Of a stretch of 64,000 bases of DNA, positions 34,668 through 43,058 are shown one piece after another. Made by a program: the position numbers and the translations under genes. Origin of the DNA: CAWUIO01 sp963922455 (GTDB lineage Bacteria; Bacteroidota; Bacteroidia; Cytophagales; Microscillaceae); NCBI GenBank assembly GCA_963922455.1, contig CAWUIO010000010.1, forward strand, positions 1-64,000, given 5' to 3'. The notes under the pieces were generated by a model. The model made no database searches and was not told the DNA's origin. It was given only the letters and a program-made list of their open reading frames with translations. How positions within the stretch are numbered: the stretch's first letter is position 1; each line of letters begins with the position of its first letter.

Positions 34668-35882
34668 ATGAAGATTAAGAAAAAATTACCTGTAACCGTA
34701 TTAAGCGGATTTTTAGGTGCTGGTAAAACTACCTTGCTCAATCATGTATTAAACAATCGGGAAGGTATAAAAGTAGCGGTCATCGTTAATGATATGAGCG
34801 AAGTCAATATAGATGAAAAACTTATTGCCAAGGGAGCAAAACTATCCCGAACCGAAGAAAAGTTGGTAGAAATGAGCAATGGCTGTATCTGCTGCACCTT
34901 AAGAGAGGATCTGATGTATGAGGTAGAGAAATTGGCCAAAATGAATAAATTTGATTATTTATTGATTGAAAGCACGGGCATTTCCGAACCAATCCCCGTA
35001 GCTCAGACCTTTTCTTATGCCACTGGAGATGAATTATTTGATTTGACCCAGTTTAGTAGCTTAGATACCATGGTTACGGTGGTGGATGCCCTTAACTTTT
35101 TTAAAGATTTTGGTAGTGCAGACACCTTATTAGACCGGGATATGACCGATGATAAGCAAGACAGTAGGACTATCGTTAATCTGTTAACAGATCAAGTAGA
35201 ATTTGCCAATGTGATCTTGCTAAACAAGACCGATTTGGTTTCTAAATCTCAGTTAGGATTACTTGAGAAAATACTAGTCAAGCTAAACCCCTCTGCTAGG
35301 ATAATACGGACGAGCTACAGCCAGGTAAACCCAAGAGACATATTACATACGGGATTGTTTGATTATGATGTGGCCGTCCAATCAACCGGGTGGCAAAAAG
35401 AGCTGGAACTCGCTCAAAAAGGAATTGCCCATAAACCGGAAACGGATGAGTATGGTATATCATCTTTTGTATATCAAAATGCCAAACCCTTTCACCCGGG
35501 CCGGTTTCTTAAGTATGTATCGCGCGATTTTCCCACTACCATCATTCGTAGCAAAGGCATCTTTTGGCTAGGATCGAGGCCCGACCACGCCATTCTTTGG
35601 AGCCAGGCCGGCGGCTCTCTTAAAGCAGAGATTTATGGAAGATGGTGGGCCAGTGTCTCGGCTGAGCATAGAGAGGGAAATCCGGCATTTGAAGAAGACA
35701 AAGAGCTAATTCAGGGCAGATGGCATGCCCAATGGGGGGATCGTATGAATGAGCTGGTGTTTATTGGGCAAAACATGAATAAGGAAAAAATCATAGCAGA
35801 TCTAGAGGCTTGCTTACTAAATGAACAGGAAATTGGTGATTTAGAGGCAGGGGCGAGGTTTGAAGATCAATGGCCTATGTAA
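34668..35882 (+). CDS. COG0523 GTPase, zinc metallochaperone-like (ZagA/YciC)
   Basis: A protein of 404 aa from ATG 34668 (an in-frame ATG at 34626 would add 14 residues). G3E GTPase: P-loop SGFLGAGKTTLL (12-24), Walker-like NDMSEVNID, the metal-binding CxCC in NGCICC (Cys73, Cys75, Cys76), and LLIESTGISEPIPV. The C-terminal CobW domain has FHPGRFLKYVSRDFP and GIFWLGSRPDHAILWSQAGG, the pattern of the YciC/ZagA group that delivers zinc under zinc starvation. Its convergent neighbour is a His-rich lipoprotein, and a palindrome lies upstream. A role in zinc allocation is likely but cobalt or another metal is not excluded. Confidence 0.88.
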   Translation: MKIKKKLPVTVLSGFLGAGKTTLLNHVLNNREGIKVAVIVNDMSEVNIDEKLIAKGAKLSRTEEKLVEMSNGCICCTLREDLMYEVEKLAKMNKFDYLLIESTGISEPIPVAQTFSYATGDELFDLTQFSSLDTMVTVVDALNFFKDFGSADTLLDRDMTDDKQDSRTIVNLLTDQVEFANVILLNKTDLVSKSQLGLLEKILVKLNPSARIIRTSYSQVNPRDILHTGLFDYDVAVQSTGWQKELELAQKGIAHKPETDEYGISSFVYQNAKPFHPGRFLKYVSRDFPTTIIRSKGIFWLGSRPDHAILWSQAGGSLKAEIYGRWWASVSAEHREGNPAFEEDKELIQGRWHAQWGDRMNELVFIGQNMNKEKIIADLEACLLNEQEIGDLEAGARFEDQWPM

Positions 35883-35911
35883 TGTCATATTCCAAGCAAT
35901 AGATAACACAT

Positions 35912-35945
35912 CGTAAAGGCACATCTCACAAGATGTGCCTTTACG
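35912..35945. terminator. Bidirectional terminator
   Basis: Perfect 15-bp stem CGTAAAGGCACATCT / AGATGTGCCTTTACG around a CACA loop, midway between the convergent GTPase and lipoprotein genes (30 bases after 35882 and 22 before 35967). Short T-rich stretches flank both sides. Confidence 0.8.
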
Positions 35946-35966
35946 TATAAATTTTTAAGGGAATGC

Positions 35967-36485
35967 TTATTCGCTTTCCGTAGATTCGGCTTCGTGATCG
36001 GCTTTCATAGTTTCATGATCAGCTTTGATCTGCGCGTGTTCTTGCACCATGGTTTCGTGGTCGGCTTTCATCGTTTCGTGATCGGCCTTCGTGGACTCGT
36101 GGTCTTGTTTCATCTGCTCTGAGCTAATCTCCCCAGAAGCGTGCTTGTTTTCCAATTCCTTATGCTTGGCAATTAACTCCTCATGTTTCGTAATTAATTC
36201 TTGATGCTTGGCTATAATGGCCATGTGAGACAATTCCATAGCATTGTGCGTACTATCCATTTCTCCTTCGCTCATGGCTTTGTGTTCGGCTACCATTTGT
36301 TCGTGAAGGGTTTCCATCTCTGTGTGTACACCCGTCATGGACTCGTGATCACTTTCCATAGCCCCATGATCGGCCACCAATTGCTTGTGCTCCTCAGACT
36401 CAGCCGGATTAGGAGTAGAGCAGCTTGAGTTAGCAAAAATGATCGCTAATGTACAAAGAGCTAATAGGATTACTTGCTTTTTCAT
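35967..36485 (-). CDS. Histidine-rich heptad-repeat lipoprotein
   Basis: A protein of 172 aa from ATG 36485 (a codon 30 bases upstream is unlikely). Signal peptide with lipobox ANSSC, then almost nothing but heptads of the form KADHETM, KHQELIT and similar: about 20 repeats in which His recurs every seven residues, with Glu/Asp and Met or Leu around it. This would make a long coiled coil with a row of histidines along one face, suitable for binding Zn, Cu or Ni, though that is inference. It is convergent with the COG0523 GTPase, a zinc-starvation family, which supports a metal role. It could equally be a structural spacer in the periplasm. The repeats give low sequence complexity. Confidence 0.8.
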   Translation of the reverse strand: MKKQVILLALCTLAIIFANSSCSTPNPAESEEHKQLVADHGAMESDHESMTGVHTEMETLHEQMVAEHKAMSEGEMDSTHNAMELSHMAIIAKHQELITKHEELIAKHKELENKHASGEISSEQMKQDHESTKADHETMKADHETMVQEHAQIKADHETMKADHEAESTESE

Positions 36486-36603
36486 TATTTCTAAATTTTT
36501 AAAATTAAGGAGCAAATCTGATCTAAAAATAGGATATAAACAAAATTATGTAAGAAGGGAGCACCTATACGTAAGGAATTACAGGAATAAGAGGGGCTTT
36601 ACT

Positions 36604-36734
36604 GGCTTAGGGATGGAGCGGCCTGTTTGAGCTCGTGTAGGCCCTGCGGGGAAAGGCAGCGAGTAGCGAGAGCCCGACCCGCGCGCATGGTTTTTTATAC
36701 CAAGGCACCCTAGGTTTTAGCGCGGGGAAGCCCC
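36604..36734 (+). repeat. Dispersed 130-bp structured repeat, copy 10
   Basis: Begins GGCTTAGGG and ends GGGGAAGCCCC (outer pair GGCTT/AAGCC); inner stem CCCGCGC/GCGCGGG. It lies between two divergent gene starts (36485 and 36854), not next to a stop codon. The remaining gap sequence shows nothing else. Confidence 0.88.
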
Positions 36735-36853
36735 AAGAACCCTTATATAGTTGCTCGCATGCAAGGATTATTCCGATAGATTAATTTCCAATTGGTACCT
36801 TAAATAGATAATTTGTGTTTCCAATCGTTTTCCCAACTATTCAAATCTGACCT

Positions 36854-39800
36854 ATGCGCACATTTTTATCCTATTTATTTTCATGGGCAATTCTAGCTTT
36901 GTGTTCTTCTCTGGGGGCGCAAACCCTGAGCAAAGAACAGATGGCCCAACTAAAATTTCGTCATATTGGGCCCATTGGTAACCGGGTAATATCGGCCACG
37001 GGAATCCCGGGCGACCCGATGGTTTATTACGTCGGAGCGGCTTCAGGGGGTATTTGGAAAACTCAAGATGGAGGCTTGCAATGGCAACCCGTTTTTGATA
37101 AAGAACGAGTGCACTCTATTGGTGCCCTGGCCTTGGCTCCCAGCGAACCGGAAATTATTTATGCGGGTACGGGCGAATCCTTTATCCGCTCGAATGTTTC
37201 CATTGGTAATGGCGTCTGGCGCTCAACGGATGGGGGAGCCCACTGGAAACACCTAGGACTGGAAAAAACTGGGCGTATCAGTCGTATTGTGGTTCACCCA
37301 AGTGATCCAGATGTGGCTTACGTTGCCGCCCTCGGGCACGGCTATACCCCACAAGCCGAACGGGGCATTTATAAAACTACAGATGGGGGAAAAACCTGGA
37401 ACTTGGTCCTACACGTGGATGAGCATACCGGAGCATCCGATTTGGTCATGGACCCTTTCAACCCCCGCATCCTGTTTGCCGGGATGTGGTCCTTGGAAAT
37501 CCGCCCTTGGACCCGGACCAGTGGAGGACCCGGAGGCGGGATTTATCGCTCTATGGACGGTGGAGAAACCTGGGAAAAACTAAAAGGCAAGGGCCTTCCC
37601 AAAGGAGAAGTGGGTAAAATTGCTTTGGCGATGACTGCCGCGCAAAAAGGAAGGCTCTATGCCTTGATAGAAACAGGGGATGGAATTCCCTTGGATGGAA
37701 AACCTACGGATACTGGAGAGTTGTGGCGCTCCGAAAATCGGGGAGGTACCTTTGCCTTAGTTAATTCTGACCGGGACCTTTCTGGTAGAGGAGCCTATTA
37801 TACCCGTTGTACTGCTTCGCCTGATAACCCTAATGAAATTTACTTTTTTGCGGCAAGCTACGCTACTAGCATCGACGGAGGTAAAACAACCACCGTGGCC
37901 AAGCCGGGTACCGCTCCTAACTGGGACCACCACGAAATGTGGGTAGACCCCAGCAACGGTAACCGCCAAATTGTAGTAGGCGATGGCGGATTATCTATTA
38001 GCCACAACCGGGGCAAGTCATGGCACCGGGTGCAGCTACCCGTGGCCCAACTTTATCACGTTACGACAGATACGGAGGTACCTTATAATGTACTGACCAA
38101 CCGTCAGGATGGTCCTTCCATGAAAGGTCCCAGCCGCAGCCGAATGCAAAGCTTCTTTGGAGGGTTTATCCCCAATGGTATGTGGCACGATGTAGGAGGA
38201 GGAGAGAGCGGATTTGCCACCGCAGATCCAAGCAACCCCGACATAGTCTGGTCTAGCGCTTCTGGTTTTGGTGCCTTAGGTGGAGTTGTGGTGCGGTATA
38301 ATGAAAAAACGGGCCAATTCCGTCAGGTGGAGGTATGGCCTGAATTAACCTCAGGAACCCCGGCCGCCGATGTAAAATACCGGTTCCAATGGACCTTTCC
38401 CCTCTTGATTTCTCCTCACGATAACAACACGGTCTACGTGGCCAGCCAATTTGTCCACCGTACCACCAATGGCGGGCAATCCTGGGAAATTGTAAGCCCC
38501 GATTTGAGCTTAAATGATAAATCCAAACAGCAGTTTTCGGGCGGCTTAACCGGTGATAATATCGGAGTAGAATATGCCAATGTGATCTATGCCCTAGAAG
38601 AATCACCACTAAAAAAGGGCCTACTCTGGGCAGGCACCAATGATGGCCTCGTTCACATAAGCCAAGACAATGGCGAAAATTGGCGTAATGTAACGGCCAA
38701 TATCCCTGATATGCCGGCGTATGGGGCAGTCCGGAACATTGAGGCTTCCCAATACGAAGACGGTAGGGCCTACATTACGGTAGACGCCCACGAAATGGGT
38801 GATTTTAAACCCTATGTCTACATGACCAATGATTACGGAAAGTCCTGGAGCAAACTCATCAATGGCATAGAAGATAGCCCTTTAAGCTACTGCCGTATGA
38901 TCAAAGAAGATCCTGTCAATCCTAATCTACTGTACCTAGGTACCGAAAATGCCTTGTATTTCTCCCTAAACAAAGGGGCTACCTGGCAATCCTTTATGAG
39001 CAATCTACCTTCCAGCCCGATGTACTGGATGGATATTCCCGAGCATTTTAATGACTTAGTAGTCGGCACCTACGGCCGGGGGATATGGATCTTAGATGAC
39101 CTTACGCCTATTCAACAATTTAATCAAGAAGTAGCCCAAGCTCCCATCCACTTATTCAATCCCAAAGATGCTTATCGATTACATCCCGTATCCATGGTGA
39201 TGCAGTTTTTTAAAGAGCCGCATTTTGGTGATGACCCACCAGCGGGTACTTCCCTGCATTATTGGCAGTCGGAGGCTATGGAAGATAGCGTGAGCCTCAA
39301 GATAGCCAATGAAAACGGCCAAACGATCCGCACCATCAAGCATAAGGGCAAGCCTGGGATTAACCGGGTATGGTGGGACTTCAAAGAAGATCCTACTACC
39401 CAGGTTGTCCTCCGTACCAAGCCGCGTTATGCTTCGTGGTACCCCTTAGATGCCAAGCGTACCCGCAAAGCCTTAATTGCTCCCATGGCTTTGTTGGCCA
39501 GACCAGGAACGTACACGCTTACCCTAGAATCTGGTGACATCAAGCAGAGCCAGACCTTTCAATTGATCAAAGACCCCAACTCCGAGGGTACCCTTCGTGA
39601 TATTCAAGAACAAAAAGCCCTTTTAGATAAATTGAGAAATGACTTTGAGGAAATCTCCTTGGCCGTGAATGAAGCCGAAAAACTGCGTCGTCAATTACGA
39701 GATATGATGCCCTTAGTTTCCGGAGATATTTTGCCAAGCATTCAATCCTTAGACAGCATGGCCACAGAAGTGGAAAATAAAATGACCCAGTTGAAGCACT

Positions 39801-40048
39801 CAGGCAAAGGACAGGATGTAATTCGTCTACCAGGAATGCTGATGGAAAAGTTAGATTATTTAGCTAATACCATTGCTATTTCCGACTTTAAACCAGCCAA
39901 TCAGTATGTAGAAGTGTATGAAAAACTTCACGCCGAATGGGGGGAGGTAAAAAAGGCTTGGGACTTAATTAAAAGTCAAGATGTAGTTTCTTTGCAGAGT
40001 ACCTTAAAAGAGAAAAAAATTGGCCCTTTGATCATGGGGCGAGACTAA
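36854..40048 (+). CDS. Secreted BNR/VPS10-type beta-propeller protein
   Basis: A 1064-aa protein with signal peptide (1-22). Residues 25-760 form a double propeller of the sortilin/BNR type: at least nine Asp-box-like motifs are visible (KTQDGGLQW, RSTDGGAHW, KTTDGGKTW, RSMDGGETW, RTTNGGQSW, SQDNGENW, TNDYGKSW, SLNKGATW and others). Such proteins are often annotated as glycosyl hydrolases, but the motif is structural and does not prove enzyme activity. The last 250 residues contain an Ig-like domain (TYTLTLESGD near 895) and a coiled-coil segment (about 920-1040). It lacks a T9SS tail. Related proteins are common in Bacteroidota with no fixed function. Monocistronic, with a repeat and terminator just after the stop. 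Confidence 0.85.
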   Translation: MRTFLSYLFSWAILALCSSLGAQTLSKEQMAQLKFRHIGPIGNRVISATGIPGDPMVYYVGAASGGIWKTQDGGLQWQPVFDKERVHSIGALALAPSEPEIIYAGTGESFIRSNVSIGNGVWRSTDGGAHWKHLGLEKTGRISRIVVHPSDPDVAYVAALGHGYTPQAERGIYKTTDGGKTWNLVLHVDEHTGASDLVMDPFNPRILFAGMWSLEIRPWTRTSGGPGGGIYRSMDGGETWEKLKGKGLPKGEVGKIALAMTAAQKGRLYALIETGDGIPLDGKPTDTGELWRSENRGGTFALVNSDRDLSGRGAYYTRCTASPDNPNEIYFFAASYATSIDGGKTTTVAKPGTAPNWDHHEMWVDPSNGNRQIVVGDGGLSISHNRGKSWHRVQLPVAQLYHVTTDTEVPYNVLTNRQDGPSMKGPSRSRMQSFFGGFIPNGMWHDVGGGESGFATADPSNPDIVWSSASGFGALGGVVVRYNEKTGQFRQVEVWPELTSGTPAADVKYRFQWTFPLLISPHDNNTVYVASQFVHRTTNGGQSWEIVSPDLSLNDKSKQQFSGGLTGDNIGVEYANVIYALEESPLKKGLLWAGTNDGLVHISQDNGENWRNVTANIPDMPAYGAVRNIEASQYEDGRAYITVDAHEMGDFKPYVYMTNDYGKSWSKLINGIEDSPLSYCRMIKEDPVNPNLLYLGTENALYFSLNKGATWQSFMSNLPSSPMYWMDIPEHFNDLVVGTYGRGIWILDDLTPIQQFNQEVAQAPIHLFNPKDAYRLHPVSMVMQFFKEPHFGDDPPAGTSLHYWQSEAMEDSVSLKIANENGQTIRTIKHKGKPGINRVWWDFKEDPTTQVVLRTKPRYASWYPLDAKRTRKALIAPMALLARPGTYTLTLESGDIKQSQTFQLIKDPNSEGTLRDIQEQKALLDKLRNDFEEISLAVNEAEKLRRQLRDMMPLVSGDILPSIQSLDSMATEVENKMTQLKHSGKGQDVIRLPGMLMEKLDYLANTIAISDFKPANQYVEVYEKLHAEWGEVKKAWDLIKSQDVVSLQSTLKEKKIGPLIMGRD

Positions 40049-40069
40049 AGCCCTGCTTACTTATTTACG

Positions 40070-40108
40070 AAGGAGCTTCCCCGCGCTAGGTGGGAAAGCT
40101 CCTTTTTT
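40070..40108 (+). terminator. Terminator inside repeat copy 11
   Basis: Perfect 9-bp stem AAGGAGCTT/AAGCTCCTT followed by further T (40103-40108). It lies 22 bases after the BNR protein's stop. The same arrangement recurs at 42857-42894 after the hydrolase gene, so in these copies the end of the repeat has become a terminator. Confidence 0.75.
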
Positions 40109-40199
40109 GTAATTTAGGCAGCGCGGGTCGGGCTCTCACTACTCGCTGGCCTCCGCGCATCCAGCGGCGAGCTCAAACATGCCGTTCCATCCCTAAGCC
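40072..40199 (-). repeat. Dispersed 130-bp structured repeat, copy 11
   Basis: Minus-strand ends GGCTTAGGG and GGGGAAGCTCC (outer pair GCTT/AAGC); inner stem CCCGCGC/GCGCGGG. It differs from copy 12 at only about two positions. It starts 24 bases after the stop at 40048. The gap to the next gene (40200-40409) holds nothing recognisable. Confidence 0.9.
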
Positions 40200-40409
40200 T
40201 ATTCAAATTACCGAGTGTATAGGACTCAAAAGGGCAAACTAGGCCCATCCTGATCACCCTGCCTGCTCACTTCTACCATATAAGGGATCTTTTTCACCTT
40301 TATAAGCAGCATAATCTCATCTAATTTTATGAAATAGTTTAATAACATTGGGATGCAAAGTTTATTAAATTACTAAGTATTGTAATATTTAAACTAAATA
40401 AAAAACAAG

Positions 40410-41741
40410 ATGAAATTAGGATTTACCCTGAGCCGCCACTTGAAACTACCAGCGGCATGTTATGTCGTGTGTTTACTATGGGCTATATCCTGTAAGGATC
40501 CTTCTGTAGCTAGTAAGGAAGAGGAACAGGAACCCTCTGCCCTCATGAATGGAAATAGCTTGATAAGCGGAGCCAATGTACTAGCCTTTGGCCCAGACAA
40601 TATCCTATTTATAGGCGATAGCAAAGCCGGTAAATTACACGCCGTTCCCACCCAGGCCCAAGAGTTGAAGGATGCAATTCCTTATAATATGGAAGGTATT
40701 GATATTCTTTTAGCAAAGCGCTTGAATATCGAGACCCGGGAGGTCATCATAAATGATATGAAAATCCATCCCTTAAGCCAAGAGGCATATGTGGCAATAA
40801 AATTAGGCCATCAACCCGATGCTAAATCGGTCATCGCAGTTGTCAATCCGGCCACCGCAGATATTAAATTCTTGGAAATTACAGAAGAGACCACCCAAAG
40901 CATCTCGATAAACAATCCTGCCTCCTCAGATCTTGTCTTTTGGGAAGAAACCCCGGCCAGCACCTTGACCATTACAGATATTGACTACCACGATGGGTTT
41001 GTTTATATCGCGGGGCTCAGCAACAGCGAGTTTGCTTCAACCCTTAGAAAAATAGCGTATCCATTCTCAGATTCACAGGAAATGGTCAACAGTGTAGAGA
41101 TTTACCATGCCGTCCATAGCCAGAACGAAACCCGAGCCCCCATTCGAACTATGCTATTTGACGAAATAGACGGAAAATCTACTTTGCTAGCCAGTTATAC
41201 CTGTACCCCATTAGTTACTATTCCGGCAGATGAAATTCAAGATGGAGCGGATGTCAAAGGGAAAACCATTGCCGAGCTTGGATATGGTAATACCCCGATT
41301 GACATGCTAATGGTAAACACCCAAGGATTTGATGGCTCTATGAGTAAAAGCCTCATCATAACGCATAAAAACCGAGGGGGGACTATGATCCCTTTAAACT
41401 CCGTAGTAGCCGGATATAAGGGAGACGGAATGGACGGGCAAAGAGCCATGTTTGCTTCGGGATTAGAAGGTATTCAGCAAATTCCCACCGCCAATGTCAT
41501 GCAAGTAGATGTTCAAAACCCTCAAATGCTAGGTGTGGTGCGCCGTAATATGGATACCGGAGAAATCGATTTGGTATCAGAATTAACGGGTACTTTCCTG
41601 AGACTTAGTGATTTTATCTCTGAATACGATTTTCCGGATTACAAATACCCAGAAAATCAAGCCGGTACCAAAGAATACCACGACATGGTTAAGCAAATGG
41701 AAGGTTACCCAGAGTTAGTCTCGCAAAAAACAGGAAAATAA
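40410..41741 (+). CDS. Hypothetical beta-propeller-like lipoprotein
   Basis: A 443-aa protein with a long N-terminal region (positive start, hydrophobic 13-27) and lipobox AISCK. The mature part has repeated short strand units (NVLAFGPDNILFIGDSKAGKLHAV, TITDIDYHDGFVYIAGLSN, SLIITHKNRGG), suggesting a propeller of the NHL/SMP-30 kind, but no clear signature. There are no catalytic motifs. It is followed 70 bases later by another lipoprotein of the alpha/beta-hydrolase fold in the same direction, and the two genes together are flanked by nearly identical direct repeats (copies 11 and 12). The pair may be an operon; its function is unknown. Confidence 0.65.
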   Translation: MKLGFTLSRHLKLPAACYVVCLLWAISCKDPSVASKEEEQEPSALMNGNSLISGANVLAFGPDNILFIGDSKAGKLHAVPTQAQELKDAIPYNMEGIDILLAKRLNIETREVIINDMKIHPLSQEAYVAIKLGHQPDAKSVIAVVNPATADIKFLEITEETTQSISINNPASSDLVFWEETPASTLTITDIDYHDGFVYIAGLSNSEFASTLRKIAYPFSDSQEMVNSVEIYHAVHSQNETRAPIRTMLFDEIDGKSTLLASYTCTPLVTIPADEIQDGADVKGKTIAELGYGNTPIDMLMVNTQGFDGSMSKSLIITHKNRGGTMIPLNSVVAGYKGDGMDGQRAMFASGLEGIQQIPTANVMQVDVQNPQMLGVVRRNMDTGEIDLVSELTGTFLRLSDFISEYDFPDYKYPENQAGTKEYHDMVKQMEGYPELVSQKTGK

Positions 41742-41811
41742 AAATCGTTTCTATTTCAAAATATTAGGAAGGGTTTATCCAGAGAATTCCCTTCTCCCTA
41801 AACTATTAATT

Positions 41812-42810
41812 ATGAGATCCTATTACATGTTTCGGCTACTCCCATGTATCCTGTCATTAACACTGTTTGTTAGCTGCCAACAAAAACCAAGTAATGAAAG
41901 CCAAGCTGAAGTTCAAGAAGAAGATGCCCCAGATAAGCCAGAAAGCCTGGCATCTACCACCGAGACTTTTTTTCCTGGATTCCGCGATGTGGACCTTACC
42001 ATTGACAACATTACTATTCACGCCGTGGTAGGCGGTGAGGGCGAACCTTTATTATTGCTCCACGGGGCCCCCGAATCTCACGTGATGTGGCGGGAATTAG
42101 CCCCCGAACTTGCCAAAAGCTATACGGTCATTGTACCCGATTTACGGGGCTACGGGCGAAGTGACAAGCCCCAAGAAGGCGACTACTCCAAAAGACGCAT
42201 GGCCCAAGACCAGATTGACTTCATGAAAGAACTAGGTTACGAGTCCTTTCTCCTAGCTTCCCACGATAGAGGCTCCCATGCCGCCCGGAGACTGGCCAAA
42301 GATCATCCCCAGGCAGTCAAAAAATTGGTTATTATGGACATCATCCCGGCTACCTACGTTTGGGAACACATCGACGGCAAAGTGGCAAACCGCTTTTGGT
42401 CATGGATCTTTTGGACACAAGCTTATCCTTTGCCCGAAAACCTCATGGGCCCCCAGGCCGGTGCCTTTGCTAAAATGGCCGCCGGGGAGGACACCGAGGC
42501 CGGCGAAGATTATGCCGCCACCAATGGAAGCGCAGAGGCTTTTCACGCCATGTGCGAAGACTACCGGGCCAGCAAGGGCATCGACATGCAACACGACAAA
42601 GCCGATGCCGAGGTAAAAATTGAGGTCCCCACCTTGGTAATCTGGGGAAGCCAATCCAATACCGGCAAGTTTGATTACCCCACTATTTGGAAAAACGAAG
42701 TAAAGGAGGTCTCCTTTTTGGAATTAGACTGTGGCCATTTTGTGGTAGAAGATAAACCCGAGGAAGTATTAGAGGCAATCTTAAGCTTTTTTAACCCTAG
42801 TTCCAACTGA
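41812..42810 (+). CDS. Alpha/beta hydrolase lipoprotein, haloacetate-dehalogenase-like
   Basis: A 332-aa protein with lipobox FVSCQ after a hydrophobic start, so periplasmic or surface-anchored. The hydrolase fold shows HGAPESHVMWRELAPELA (oxyanion region), VPDLRGYGRSDKP, SKRRMAQDQIDFMKELGYESF and SHDRGSHAARRLAKDHP, where the Asp of HDRG is the nucleophile, as in fluoroacetate dehalogenases and epoxide hydrolases; the catalytic His is in ELDCGHFVVEDKP. A Ser-type hydrolase is excluded by the Asp. Which of the two reactions it performs cannot be said. Export by lipoprotein signal is unusual for haloacid dehalogenases. It precedes a maleylacetate-reductase-like gene. Confidence 0.82.
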   Translation: MRSYYMFRLLPCILSLTLFVSCQQKPSNESQAEVQEEDAPDKPESLASTTETFFPGFRDVDLTIDNITIHAVVGGEGEPLLLLHGAPESHVMWRELAPELAKSYTVIVPDLRGYGRSDKPQEGDYSKRRMAQDQIDFMKELGYESFLLASHDRGSHAARRLAKDHPQAVKKLVIMDIIPATYVWEHIDGKVANRFWSWIFWTQAYPLPENLMGPQAGAFAKMAAGEDTEAGEDYAATNGSAEAFHAMCEDYRASKGIDMQHDKADAEVKIEVPTLVIWGSQSNTGKFDYPTIWKNEVKEVSFLELDCGHFVVEDKPEEVLEAILSFFNPSSN

Positions 42811-42857
42811 TTCGTACTGCCACCCCGATAATAGTTTTTGCTTAATCAAATAATTTA

Positions 42858-42985
42858 GGAGCTTCCCCGCGCTAGGTGGGAAAGCTCCTTTTTTGTAATG
42901 TAGGCAGCGCGGGTCGGGCTCTCACTACTCGCTGGCCTCCGCACATCCAGCGGCGAGCTCAAACATGCCGTTCCATCCCTAAGCC
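42858..42985 (-). repeat. Dispersed 130-bp structured repeat, copy 12
   Basis: Near-identical to copy 11 (about two differences over 128 bases) and in the same orientation, 2.8 kb away. Outer pair GCTT/AAGC, inner stem CCCGCGC/GCGCGGG; a terminator-like stem AGGAGCTT/AAGCTCCT with T-run spans 42857-42894. It starts 48 bases after the hydrolase stop. Confidence 0.9.
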
Positions 42986-43058
42986 AGGCCCGTTTTGCTC
43001 TTCTTATTAATCTTGTATATTAGCTAGGATTAAAAAGATAAAGCAAAAAGAACGCACC

